Source: an uncultured Oscillospiraceae bacterium (GTDB lineage Bacteria > Bacillota > Clostridia > Oscillospirales > Oscillospiraceae). Taken from it: a DNA stretch of 25,836 bases. The notes beneath the pieces were generated by a model, which did no database searches, was not told where the DNA came from, and saw only the letters and a list, made by a program, of their open reading frames with translations. A program made the translations under genes and the position numbers. This document shows positions 15,464 to 23,175 of the stretch, piece by piece; within the stretch, counting starts at the first letter, position 1; each line of letters opens with the position of its first letter. The DNA lies in NCBI GenBank assembly GCA_900758315.1, contig CAAERF010000555.1, positions 1 through 25,836 on the forward strand, in the 5' to 3' direction.

Positions 15464-16849
15464 CTACGCAGGCTGTGGCAGACGGTCCAGCCGTTTAAAA
15501 TCGCGGAAGATCAGGGAGAGTGACAGGACGCAGGCCATCACTTCGGCGATGGGCCCTGCGGCGAGTACGCCGTTCAGGCCGAACAGCAGCGGCAGAATCA
15601 GGAGCAGTGGGATGAGGAAAAAGCCCTGACGGGACAGGGAGAGCACAATACCCTGCCTGACATTGCCGGTGCTGGTAAAGTAGTTCACCGTCAGCGGCTG
15701 AATGCCGGTGATACAGACCATCATCATGTAAATGCGCAGATACTGCTCTGCGAACTGGTAGTATAGCTCCTCACCACTGCCGAAAAGGCTGGTGATCTGG
15801 CGCGGGAAAAGCTGGAAGGCCAGAAAGGCCAGGCAGCTGAAGCACAGAGCGGCCAGAGCGGCCTTTTTGTAGGTCTCCTTGATGCGGGGGTAGTTTTTCG
15901 CGCCCATGTTGAAGCTGAAGATGGGCTGACAGCCGTGGGCCAGGCCCACTGTGCAGGAAATCAGGATAGTATTGACCTTCGCCACGATGCCGGAGACAGC
16001 CAGCGGGATGTCACTTCCATAGATGGACATTGCGCCATAGTAGGTCAGCGTGTTGTTCAGAACGATGTTCACCAGGGTCATTACCGTGTGGTTGATAAAG
16101 TTGGAGGTGCCCAGCTTGGCAATCTGGACGATGTAGGAGGGACGCAGCCGCAGCAGTGCCCTTTTGATAGGAAAGGCCCTGAAACGGGGAAAGTAGCCGA
16201 TGCAGAGGCAGGCGGAAATCACCTGACCGGTGACAGTTGCGGCAGCCGCGCCCTGAATGCCCCAGTGGAACTCCATCATAAACAGCCAGTCCAGGAAGAT
16301 GTTCAGGATGGCGCCGGAGACGTTGCAGACCATGGAGTAGGTGGGACTTCCGTCCGCACGGATCAGCATACTGCTGGCGTTGGTGAACAGCAGGAAGGGC
16401 AGGCCGAAGGCGGTGATGCTGAGATAGGAATACGCGTAGGGAAGCACGGCCTCAGTCGCGCCGCAAAGGAGCAAAACCGGCATCCGGAACAGCAGAATGA
16501 GACCGCTCAGCAGCAGGCCCAGGAGAACAGACATCGTCAGTCCGGTCCCGATGTATTTTTCAGCGTCGGACTGATTTTTCGCGCCCATACAGAGGTTGAA
16601 GTTGGCGGCAGTCCCCACACCGGTCAGCTGAGCCAGCGCAGTGGTCAGGGTTGCCGTGGGAAAGGCCACATTGGTCGCCGCATTGCCCAGCATCCCCACC
16701 ACATGGCCGATAAAGATCTGGTCCGTGATATTGTAGGCGGCGCCGACCAGCAAACTGATCATAGATGGGATGGCGAATTTTCGAATCAGCGCCGGAATGG
16801 GTGCGTAGCCTAGCGGATTCTCACGGACAGACTGGACTTGTTCAGCCAT
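15464..16849 (-). CDS. MATE family multidrug/cation efflux transporter
   Basis: A 461-residue inner-membrane exporter of the MATE family, expected to expel cationic drugs or metabolites in exchange for Na+ or H+. About twelve hydrophobic segments span the chain in two halves. The N-terminal IRKFAIPSMISLLVGAAYNITDQIFIG is the typical helix-1 signature, with a second-half counterpart near 250-290. The length fits. I chose ATG 16849, which has GGAGGTGA five bases upstream; the GTG three codons earlier falls inside that site. The first codons overlap the end of the marR gene by eight bases, so the two are co-translated, and the efflux pump is probably under MarR control. The stop lies one base from array R4. 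The substrate is unknown. Confidence 0.92.
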   Translation of the reverse strand: MAEQVQSVRENPLGYAPIPALIRKFAIPSMISLLVGAAYNITDQIFIGHVVGMLGNAATNVAFPTATLTTALAQLTGVGTAANFNLCMGAKNQSDAEKYIGTGLTMSVLLGLLLSGLILLFRMPVLLLCGATEAVLPYAYSYLSITAFGLPFLLFTNASSMLIRADGSPTYSMVCNVSGAILNIFLDWLFMMEFHWGIQGAAAATVTGQVISACLCIGYFPRFRAFPIKRALLRLRPSYIVQIAKLGTSNFINHTVMTLVNIVLNNTLTYYGAMSIYGSDIPLAVSGIVAKVNTILISCTVGLAHGCQPIFSFNMGAKNYPRIKETYKKAALAALCFSCLAFLAFQLFPRQITSLFGSGEELYYQFAEQYLRIYMMMVCITGIQPLTVNYFTSTGNVRQGIVLSLSRQGFFLIPLLLILPLLFGLNGVLAAGPIAEVMACVLSLSLIFRDFKRLDRLPQPA

Positions 16850-17285
16850 GACGATCACCTCCCTGTCTCCCGCGGTTTAAGTTGACCACCATTTTAAGCA
16901 GGGTTCCCCGGAGCGCAGCACTTTCTTCCGGGGAAATGCCGTCGGTCAGCAGCTCGTTGAACTGGTCCAGCGCCGCCTTTACATCCGCAGCAATGGCCTT
17001 GGCCCGGTCTGTGGGGAACAGTAAATTCTGGCGCCGGTCCGCATCGTCCTGGACGCGGGTCAAAAATCCCTTTTCCTCCATGGATTTGACCACTCTGGCA
17101 GTCGCCGACTTGTCCACACCGACCAGTGCGGTCAACCGTTCCTGAGTGACCCCTTCGTTGTGCAGCAGCGCCATAAAGAAGGGCTGTTCCGCCGCCGTCA
17201 GGCCGAAGGGACGCATCGCGTCTGTAATATAACCCTGACTTTTTCTGGCCAGCAGATTGATCAGCCGGGCCGCAGTTACGTTCAT
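16842..17285 (-). CDS. MarR family transcriptional regulator
   Basis: A 147-residue winged-helix repressor of the MarR family. The start is ATG 17285 with GAGGTGA before it; longer in-frame starts would overlap the promoter at 17305-17333. The N-terminal helix ends near residue 30, LTAAEQPFFMALLHNEGVTQERLTALVGVDKSATARVVKSMEEKGFLTR (about 29-77) is the HTH, and the DRRQN... wing motif (about 81-87) follows. The remainder is the dimer helix. It overlaps the MATE gene by eight bases. An inverted repeat in its own promoter suggests autorepression together with the pump, relieved by a ligand such as a phenolic compound (family knowledge; ligand unknown). Confidence 0.93.
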   Translation of the reverse strand: MNVTAARLINLLARKSQGYITDAMRPFGLTAAEQPFFMALLHNEGVTQERLTALVGVDKSATARVVKSMEEKGFLTRVQDDADRRQNLLFPTDRAKAIAADVKAALDQFNELLTDGISPEESAALRGTLLKMVVNLNRGRQGGDRHG

Positions 17286-17304
17286 GTTTCTCACCTCAAA
17301 GGAG

Positions 17305-17333
17305 ATCATATCGCAAATTAGTTGATATGTCAA
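17305..17333 (-). promoter_or_regulatory. Promoter of the marR-MATE operon
   Basis: Minus-strand TTGACA (17328-17333, perfect), 17 bases, TATGAT (17305-17310, one off consensus). It begins about 20 bases before the marR start codon, leaving a short leader. Confidence 0.85.
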
Positions 17334-17334
17334 C
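17321..17334. promoter_or_regulatory. Candidate MarR operator overlapping the -35
   Basis: GTTGATATGTCAAC: arms GTTGA and TCAAC around a 4-base centre, covering the -35 element of the marR promoter. A second loose dyad, ATATC/GATAT, spans the spacer. The position fits autorepression; binding by this MarR is inferred. Confidence 0.5.
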
Positions 17335-17346
17335 GATGTGAATGTG

Positions 17347-17380
17347 AAAATGGGAACTCTCAGTGATAGAGTTCCCATTT
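17347..17380 (-). terminator. Terminator-like hairpin beyond array R5 (mrp side)
   Basis: AAATGGGAACTCT pairs with AGAGTTCCCATTT (13 bp) around CAGTGAT; on the minus strand ATTTTCAC follows. It is about 140 bases after the mrp stop, with array R5 in between, and just upstream of the marR promoter. Confidence 0.55.
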
Positions 17381-17405
17381 CTGAACGCGGTTTAATTTTG
17401 CCTCA

Positions 17406-17510
17406 GCGCCAATGGAATTGGCGCGCAAAAAGTTTTCGGTCAAGCCTTTTGCAAAAGGCTTGCGGGGTCCGGGGCAGCGCCCCGGCGGGATGCAAGGGCA
17501 GCGCCCTTGC
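17406..17510. repeat. Mosaic palindrome array R5 (3' side of mrp)
   Basis: On the plus strand: GCGCCAAT/ATTGGCGC (17406-17424), the linker AAAAAGTTTTCGGT, the 22-base palindrome CAAGCCTTTT/AAAAGGCTTG (17441-17462), CCGGGGC/GCCCCGG (17469-17485) and GCAAGGGC/GCCCTTGC (17492-17510). It ends five bases before the mrp stop codon (TAA, 17516-17518). Same order and orientation as R4, with paired changes in several stems. Confidence 0.92.
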
Positions 17511-17515
17511 TGGAT

Positions 17516-18427
17516 TTACGGCAGCAGGGAAGCCAGCATCTTGGCGGTGTCGGCCAGGTAGTCGGTGTCCATCTCCTCGATCTTGCCGGTGTCGCAGGCG
17601 GCAGCCAGGTTGGGATCGATGGGCAGGCGGGCCAGCACGGGCACGTGATTCTCGGTTGCGACCTTCTCGATGTGGCTCTTACCGAAGATCTCATGCTTCT
17701 TGCCGCAGTCGGGACACTGGAAATAGGCGAAGTTCTCCACCAGACCCAGCACGGGAACCTCCATAATCTGGGCCATCTTCAGGGCCTTGGTGACGATCAT
17801 GGAGACCAGATCCTGAGGAGAGGTGACCACGATGATGGTGTCCACAGGCAGGGACTGGAAGACGGTGAGGGGCACGTCACCGGTTCCGGGAGGCATATCC
17901 ACAAACATATAGTCGATGTCGCCCCAATACACGTCGGTCCAGAACTGCTTGACCACGCCGGCGATGACGGGACCGCGCCAGACGACGGGATCGGTCTCAT
18001 TGCGGGTGACCAGGTTCAGGGACATGATCTTGACGCCGTTTTTGGACTCGGAGGGCAGCAGACCCTTCTCGCAACCGCGGGCCTTCTGGGTGATGCCAAA
18101 GACCCTGGGGACCGAGGGACCGGTGATGTCGGCGTCCAGCACGGCGGTCTTGTAGCCCAGCTTGGTCATCGCGGCGGCCATGGAGCAGGTGACCATGCTC
18201 TTGCCGACGCCGCCCTTGCCGCTGACCACGCCGATGACGTGCTTGATGTTAGAGTAGACGTTCTGATCGACCTTGGGAGGTGCGCACTGCTCACTGCAGG
18301 AGGAGCAGTCGTGACTGCACTGCTGCTGCTCGGCCTCACGGGAGGCGCAGGAGCTCTCGCCGCAGGAGGAACAGTCGTGGCTGCAATCGTTGGGGTTGTT
18401 GTTAGAAGAACAGCTGGAACAGGACAT
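17516..18427 (-). CDS. mrp: Mrp/NBP35-type Fe-S cluster carrier ATPase with Cys-rich N-terminus
   Basis: A 303-residue P-loop ATPase of the Mrp/ApbC/NBP35 family, which carries and transfers Fe-S clusters in the cytosol. The deviant Walker A GKGGVGKS is at 70-77, DAD and GPSVPR follow near 98-107, the switch segment VDMPPGTGD is at 176-184, and the cluster-bridging CPDC is C238-C241 near the end. The first 48 residues contain ten cysteines, with CSHDCSSC present twice (15-22 and 37-44); single Cys-rich tails are common in clostridial Mrp proteins, the doubled form less so in my experience. AAAGGAG precedes the start, and an extended -10 promoter is at 18476-18504. No Mrp partner genes (iscU, NifB-like) are adjacent. 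The stop is five bases from array R5. Confidence 0.9.
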   Translation of the reverse strand: MSCSSCSSNNNPNDCSHDCSSCGESSCASREAEQQQCSHDCSSCSEQCAPPKVDQNVYSNIKHVIGVVSGKGGVGKSMVTCSMAAAMTKLGYKTAVLDADITGPSVPRVFGITQKARGCEKGLLPSESKNGVKIMSLNLVTRNETDPVVWRGPVIAGVVKQFWTDVYWGDIDYMFVDMPPGTGDVPLTVFQSLPVDTIIVVTSPQDLVSMIVTKALKMAQIMEVPVLGLVENFAYFQCPDCGKKHEIFGKSHIEKVATENHVPVLARLPIDPNLAAACDTGKIEEMDTDYLADTAKMLASLLP

Positions 18428-18475
18428 AGTGATAAACTCCTTTGCTTAACGAAATAATAGAATCATAGTGTTTCC

Positions 18476-18504
18476 AATGTAGCATAACTTTACCAAAAAA
18501 TCAA
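18476..18504 (-). promoter_or_regulatory. Promoter of mrp
   Basis: Minus-strand TTGATT (18499-18504), 17 bases, TACATT (18476-18481) preceded by TGC, i.e. an extended -10. It lies in the 91-base gap behind the nucleoside kinase, about 50 bases before the mrp start. No terminator for the upstream operon is visible in this gap. Confidence 0.6.
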
Positions 18505-18518
18505 TGGCGTTGACTGGG

Positions 18519-19457
18519 TCAGCCACTGTAAGAGTAGGCGCTGTCGCCGATAAACTCCCGGAGCAAAGAGTCCGGCGCCACCAGACTGGCGTCGATGGGG
18601 ACGAAGCGCTGGAAGGCGTCGATCATGTGGACCATCTCCTGCTGGCGGGCGCTGTCCTGGGGCAGGGCCTGGCGGAGGATGGGGGCGTACCGGCCCAGAA
18701 CGCAGACCTCGTAGGGCAGGGCGGTGTCCAGAATCAGGTTGGCCCGGTACTTGAAGGGGGAGATATACAGCTTCTCGCCACGGCGCACATTGGCCCACAG
18801 GGCGAAGGTCTGAGGCACGTCACTGCCACGGAAATTCATATCCCGGACACAGCGGCGGGTGAGCCGGAGCCAGGTGCCCTTAAAGACCACCTGATCTCCG
18901 TCCACGATGTCGGACCGGGCGGACAGGTAGATTTTAAAGGCCTCGGGATGCTGACCGCCCAGACTGTCGTTGAGGGCGTGGATTCCCTCAAAGACCACCA
19001 CCTCGTCCGGACCCAGACGCATGGGAGTACAGCGGCTGGTGTCCCGCATTCTCCGGGCAAAGTCGTAGTGGGGAATGCGGATCTCCTTGCCCTCGTTCAG
19101 GGCAGTAAAGTGCTCGTTGAGCAGCTCCATGTCCATGCACAGCGGGGATTCCAGGTCATAGCTGCCGTCCTGAGTCCGGGGGGTGTCCTCGGAGATGGGG
19201 CGGAAGTAGTTATCCATGGAGACGGTGTGGGTGCGGATGCCACGGCGGGTCAGTTCCTCCTCAATTTTCAGGGCGGAGGTGGTTTTGCCCGACCCGGAGG
19301 GGCCGGAGAGCAGCACAATGGGGCTGCGGCGGAGATTTTCTGCGATCCGGTCTGCGGCGGTCCGCACCTTGCTGTTGAACTGGGCGTCGGAGCGGGCCAG
19401 AAAGTCCTCAGGATGCTCCGCGGCCATGCGGTTGATGTCCTTGAGTTGGTATGCCAT
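18519..19457 (-). CDS. Nucleoside kinase, uridine kinase (Udk) family
   Basis: A 312-residue P-loop kinase predicted to phosphorylate uridine/cytidine or another nucleoside. The Walker A GPSGSGKTT is at 52-60, DNYFRP follows near 86-91 (substrate pocket of uridine kinases), and FEGIHALND near 160-168 is the Walker B region. The N-terminal 45 residues (QLKDINRMAAEHPEDF...) match the linker seen in clostridial nucleoside kinases, whose longer relatives of about 550 residues carry an extra threonyl-tRNA-synthetase-like TGS/N-terminal part; this copy lacks it. The start ATG 19457 has GGAGGTGA, which overlaps the hemZ stop codon, so it is translationally coupled. It is the last gene of the long minus-strand cluster. 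Substrate choice is not certain. Confidence 0.85.
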   Translation of the reverse strand: MAYQLKDINRMAAEHPEDFLARSDAQFNSKVRTAADRIAENLRRSPIVLLSGPSGSGKTTSALKIEEELTRRGIRTHTVSMDNYFRPISEDTPRTQDGSYDLESPLCMDMELLNEHFTALNEGKEIRIPHYDFARRMRDTSRCTPMRLGPDEVVVFEGIHALNDSLGGQHPEAFKIYLSARSDIVDGDQVVFKGTWLRLTRRCVRDMNFRGSDVPQTFALWANVRRGEKLYISPFKYRANLILDTALPYEVCVLGRYAPILRQALPQDSARQQEMVHMIDAFQRFVPIDASLVAPDSLLREFIGDSAYSYSG

Positions 19458-19464
19458 GGGGCAG

Positions 19465-20982
19465 TCACCTCCGTTGGGAAATGGATGCGGCGTCCCGGGC
19501 GCTGAGGGCCCGGTGGAATGGGACCAGCTGGGCCTTGTTGGCGCAGATCTGATCCACCCGTTCCAGATAGACGTGGGGATATTTGGGGTTGGTGATCCGA
19601 ACGATCTTGCCGGTGGCCGGGTCGGTGAGCTTGGTGGAGCCACCGCCGCCCAGCGCCAGAATGGTGTGGAGCTCCTCCATAATGCAGATGTTGTACAGGC
19701 CTTCACAGCCGGGCTTGCACCAGCCGATGTTCTCCAGGGCGCCGGACATGTACTTCTGCCGGTACAGGTAGTAGGGGAGATAGCCGGCATCCCGGAGCCT
19801 TGGCCAGGCGTAGTCCAGCATGGCGGCGGTCTCCTCACCGGAGGGAAGGCCCTGGCGCTCCAGAATCAGCCGGGACCCTTTTTTCAGGGCCAGGGTGTGG
19901 ACGGTGATGTTCTCCGGGTCCAGGGCCAGCACCTGTTCCAACGTGTCCTGGAATCCGGCGACGGTGTCCCGGGGCAGTCCCGCGATCAGGTCCATGTTGA
20001 CCATGGGCACGCCGGAGGCCCGGACCATCTCATAGGCCCGGTAGATGTCCTCGGCCCGGTGGTCCCGGCCCATGGCGGCCAGCACATGGTCCTCCATGGT
20101 CTGGGGGTTCACCGACACCCGGTCCACGCCGTGGGCGGCCAGGACCGCCAGCTTTTCCGGGGTGATGGTGTCCGGCCGGCCGGCCTCCACTGTGTACTCG
20201 GTGAGCCGGGACAGGTCGAAGCACGCCTCCACCTGGGTCAGCAGCCGGTCCAGCTGGGGAGCGGACAGGGTGGTGGGGGTACCGCCGCCGATGTAGATGG
20301 TGCGCAGACAGAGCCCGGCCTCCTTCAGCAGGGGCGCGCAGGCGGCCATCTCCCGGCACAGGGCGTCCAGATAGGGCTCCACCAGCTTCAAGGTCTTGGT
20401 CACATCGGCGGACACGAAGCTACAATAGGCGCAGCGGCTGGGACAGAAGGGGATGCCGATGTACAGGGAGATCTCGTCGGATTTCAGGCTGGCTTTGGCG
20501 GCCAATCCCGCCCGGGCGGCATCCAGTGCCAGCTGGGTCCGGGAGGGCGAGACGGAGTAGACCTCCAGGAACTGCCGGCGGGTCTTCTCCACAGTCATAC
20601 CGGACTCCAGTGCCCGGGAGGCCAGCTTGGCCGGCCGGATACCGGTGAGCATACCCCAGGGTGGCGGCGGACCCTCCCGTAGCTGGATAGCGGCCCGGTA
20701 AAAGGACTGCTTGATGAGCCGCTGGAGGAGCCGGTCGGTGACCAGACCGCCGGTGAGGTCCGCGGCGGGACAGGAGGAGACCGACTGAGCCGTTTGGCCC
20801 TTCCACTGGAGCCGGGCCTCAGCGGAGGCGGTGTCCCCGGACACCGTCAGGGTGGACCAGACGGCGTCCTCACCGGGGGCCGGCGGCCCGTCAGGGTACT
20901 CCGGGCGCTGGTCGGGGAACAGGGTCAGCAGACTCTGCTCCAGAGCGTATTGATAGTTATGGCCGGAAAGGTAGAGTTTCAT
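19465..20982 (-). CDS. hemZ: Coproporphyrinogen dehydrogenase HemZ (radical SAM)
   Basis: A 505-residue radical-SAM enzyme of the HemZ family, related to HemN; assigned to oxygen-independent coproporphyrinogen III oxidation, though some HemN-like proteins do other jobs such as heme handling. The cluster motif is C180, C184 and C187 in GIPFCPSRCAYCSF; GGGTPT (232-237) and the GRPDTIT and NPQTM segments are characteristic, as is the long N-terminal domain ahead of the radical-SAM core. I chose ATG 20982, which has GGAGGTG nine bases upstream; the TTG at 21006 would put that site inside the gene. It lies in the order dtd - MBL - hemZ known from Firmicutes. Its stop overlaps the kinase ribosome site. 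Confidence 0.92.
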   Translation of the reverse strand: MKLYLSGHNYQYALEQSLLTLFPDQRPEYPDGPPAPGEDAVWSTLTVSGDTASAEARLQWKGQTAQSVSSCPAADLTGGLVTDRLLQRLIKQSFYRAAIQLREGPPPPWGMLTGIRPAKLASRALESGMTVEKTRRQFLEVYSVSPSRTQLALDAARAGLAAKASLKSDEISLYIGIPFCPSRCAYCSFVSADVTKTLKLVEPYLDALCREMAACAPLLKEAGLCLRTIYIGGGTPTTLSAPQLDRLLTQVEACFDLSRLTEYTVEAGRPDTITPEKLAVLAAHGVDRVSVNPQTMEDHVLAAMGRDHRAEDIYRAYEMVRASGVPMVNMDLIAGLPRDTVAGFQDTLEQVLALDPENITVHTLALKKGSRLILERQGLPSGEETAAMLDYAWPRLRDAGYLPYYLYRQKYMSGALENIGWCKPGCEGLYNICIMEELHTILALGGGGSTKLTDPATGKIVRITNPKYPHVYLERVDQICANKAQLVPFHRALSARDAASISQRR

Positions 20983-21014
20983 GCCGTACCGCACCTCCGT
21001 TTCCAATGAGCGTG

Positions 21015-21069
21015 GTGTCCCGGTGGGGACACAAAGAGAAACCGCTGTACGGTTCGGGGCACAGCGGTT
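21015..21069 (-). promoter_or_regulatory. Two hairpins between the MBL and hemZ genes
   Basis: AACCGCTGT/ACAGCGGTT (21040-21048 with 21061-21069) is followed on the minus strand by TCTCTTTGTG, then GTGTCCC/GGGACAC (21015-21032) lies about 15 bases before the hemZ ribosome site. This could be a weak terminator/attenuator, or processing structures lowering hemZ relative to the upstream genes. Confidence 0.4.
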
Positions 21070-21084
21070 CCTGGTGAGTTGGGA

Positions 21085-21717
21085 TCAGCCCTGCTGCAGA
21101 GCGTAGCGCATGAAGGGATTGGTGTCCCGTTCCTGATCCAGAGTGGTGAACTGTTCGTGACCGGGGTAGACAATGTAGTCACCCTTCAGCTCGGACAGGC
21201 GGCGCAGGGAGGCCAGCAGGTCCATGGGCTTGCTGGAGGGCAGGTCGGTCCGGCCGCAGCTGCCGCAGAACAGGGTGTCACCGGTGAACAGGCAGTCCTC
21301 CACCAGCAGGCTGACGCCGCCGGGAGTGTGGCCGGGAGTGTGGATGACCTGGATGGTCTTGTCGCCCAGGGGCACGGTGTCGCCGTCGTCGTAGAAGTGG
21401 ATCTGCTGCTCGTACGCTTCCAGGGACTGCTTGTCGCCGAAGCCGGCCTCAGCGCCGGGATAGTCGCTCTTGTGGACGTAGATGGGCAGGTCGGGCGCGT
21501 TCAGGGCCAGAAGCAGTTCCGACAGGCCGGAGATGTGATCGAAGTGGGTGTGGGTCAGCAGGATCTTGTCGACCTGGTAGTCGGACTTCTTCACCACTTC
21601 GGCGATCTGCTGGCCGTGGGCGCCGGGATCGACGATGGCGGCGACGTGGGTGCTCTCATCGCCCACCAGGTAGCAGTTGGTGGCCACGGGGCCGACGGTC
21701 ATGGGATAGACAAACAT
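21085..21717 (-). CDS. MBL-fold metallo-hydrolase (glyoxalase II-like)
   Basis: A 210-residue metallo-beta-lactamase-fold hydrolase with the complete two-metal site: THTHFDH with H56, H58, D60 and H61, H130 in HTPGHTPGG, D147 in FTGDTLF, and H187 in YPGHE. It resembles the small glyoxalase II-like proteins found between dtd and hemZ in Clostridia; their substrate is not established, and hydroxyacylglutathione is unlikely in such hosts. No N-terminal signal is seen, so it is cytosolic. AGGAGGAAAG stands before the ATG. It follows dtd with a 56-base gap in the same transcription unit. A hairpin region lies between it and hemZ. Confidence 0.93.
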   Translation of the reverse strand: MFVYPMTVGPVATNCYLVGDESTHVAAIVDPGAHGQQIAEVVKKSDYQVDKILLTHTHFDHISGLSELLLALNAPDLPIYVHKSDYPGAEAGFGDKQSLEAYEQQIHFYDDGDTVPLGDKTIQVIHTPGHTPGGVSLLVEDCLFTGDTLFCGSCGRTDLPSSKPMDLLASLRRLSELKGDYIVYPGHEQFTTLDQERDTNPFMRYALQQG

Positions 21718-21773
21718 AGTAACTTTCCTCCTGTGTGTTGGTATGTGCCGGGATAAACCCGTTGGTTACTTTT

Positions 21774-22217
21774 TTACAGGGTATCGGTGTCGAAGAGCAG
21801 GGTGACCGGCCCGTCATTGACCGAGGCCACCTTCATATCAGCGCCGAATACGCCGTGTTCTACGTGGAATCCCCGCTTTTCGCACTCGGCCAGGAACTGC
21901 TCGTACAGTGGGACGGCCAGATCCGGTTTGGCGGCGTGGGAGAAGCCGGGGCGGCGGGATTTCAGGTCGGCGTAGAGGGTGAACTGGCTGATGACCAGCA
22001 GGGAACCGTCCACGGCGGCTAGGTTCAGATTCATTTTACCCGCCTGATCGGAAAACACCCGCAGATTGCAGATTTTATCGGCCAGCTTCACCACCTGAGC
22101 GGGGGTGTCCTGGGGACCGATGCCCAGCAGGACCAGATAACCGGTGCCGATCTGGCCGTGAACCGTCCCGTCAATGGTGACCGAGGCGGAGGAGACGCGG
22201 GTGACGACTGCGCGCAT
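21774..22217 (-). CDS. dtd: D-aminoacyl-tRNA deacylase
   Basis: A 147-residue Dtd enzyme that removes D-amino acids (and Gly mis-attached to tRNA-Ala) from tRNA in the cytosol. The two active-site motifs of the dimer are seen: SQFTLY at 77-82 and the cross-subunit Gly-cisPro motif NDGPVT at 134-139. The N-terminal MRAVVTRVSSASVTIDG is the usual start, and length is standard (about 145-150). Between relA and hemZ is its usual place in Firmicutes, except that a yitT gene is interposed here between relA and dtd. The ribosome binding site is weak (GGAAGTGTC-like). Confidence 0.96.
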   Translation of the reverse strand: MRAVVTRVSSASVTIDGTVHGQIGTGYLVLLGIGPQDTPAQVVKLADKICNLRVFSDQAGKMNLNLAAVDGSLLVISQFTLYADLKSRRPGFSHAAKPDLAVPLYEQFLAECEKRGFHVEHGVFGADMKVASVNDGPVTLLFDTDTL

Positions 22218-22251
22218 GGGAATGACACTTCCTTCCGTGGGGAGCCGGGAC

Positions 22252-23133
22252 TCAGGCGTCGCCGGACAGCTGTTTTTTTCTGGAGGGGGGCTGCTTCATG
22301 TGGTTGCCGATGACCTCGTTCACATCGGAGATGGTGACGAAGGCGGACTGGTCAGCCCGCTGGATGATTCGGCGGATGGCGGGCAGCTCAATGCGGGTGA
22401 CCACGCAGTAGAGCACGGCCTTCTCACCGCTGATCAGCCCGGTGCCCGCCAGAATGGTGCAGGTCCGGCCGATCTCGTTGTAGATGGCGTTGGCCATGTA
22501 GGTGCCGTCTCCGGTGATAATCATGACGCTCTTGACTTCCTCCATACCGTTCTCCACCACGTCGATGATCTTAAAGGTGATGAAATAGGTGAGCAGGGAG
22601 TACATGGCCCGGTCCAGGCCGAAGAGCAGGCCGGCGGCGGCGTAGATGACGATGTTGCAGCCAAAGACGACCTGGCCCACAGACAGGCGGGTTTTGCGGC
22701 TGATGAGCAGGGCCACGGTCTCGGTGCCGTCCAGACAGCCGCCGCCCCGGAGCACCAGACCCACGCCTACGCCCAGCAGCACGCCGCCGAAGACCACTGC
22801 CAGCAGAGGATCCTGAGTGGCGTTTTGCAGGTCGGCAAAGACGGTCAGCAGGATGGAGAACAGGGACATGGAGTAGGCGGTGCTGACGACGAAGCGCAGC
22901 CCCATATTTTTCCCGCCCAGAATCAGGAAGGGGATGTTGAGTACAAAGGTGAGTACACCCAGAGGGATAGGGGTCAGCTGGCTGATAATCATGCTGACGC
23001 CCACGATGCCGCCGTCCAAAATGGTGGCGGGGACCAGGAATTCCTCCAGGGCGAAAGCGGCGGCCACAGCGCCTACGGTGAGGCAGAAGAAGCTGGCCAG
23101 AGCGCTTTTGATGGTAGCATAGCGATGCTGCAC
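22252..23133 (-). CDS. YitT family membrane protein (DUF161 + DUF2179)
   Basis: A 293-residue membrane protein. The N-terminal two thirds hold five or six hydrophobic segments with the YitT signatures ILDGGIVGVSMIISQLTPIPLGV (about 38-60) and GGGCLDGTETVALLI (about 129-143). The soluble C-terminal domain (about 200-280, starting near VMIITGDG and containing LVLYCVVTR-like strands) is DUF2179. Function is unknown; a transporter with a cytosolic regulatory domain is a reasonable guess. The C-terminus is basic (PSRKKQLSGDA). It is inserted between relA and dtd, 42 bases after relA, in the position where other Firmicutes have dtd directly. Confidence 0.9.
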   Translation of the reverse strand: MQHRYATIKSALASFFCLTVGAVAAAFALEEFLVPATILDGGIVGVSMIISQLTPIPLGVLTFVLNIPFLILGGKNMGLRFVVSTAYSMSLFSILLTVFADLQNATQDPLLAVVFGGVLLGVGVGLVLRGGGCLDGTETVALLISRKTRLSVGQVVFGCNIVIYAAAGLLFGLDRAMYSLLTYFITFKIIDVVENGMEEVKSVMIITGDGTYMANAIYNEIGRTCTILAGTGLISGEKAVLYCVVTRIELPAIRRIIQRADQSAFVTISDVNEVIGNHMKQPPSRKKQLSGDA

Positions 23134-23175
23134 GGGTAAAGAACCTCCTTGTGAGTTGCGTAGATGAGGCGGAGA

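Noticed and set aside
19458..19838. Upstream extension of the nucleoside kinase frame to 19838
   Set aside because: The extra residues are a frame-shifted reading of hemZ; the ATG at 19457 has its own strong ribosome site.
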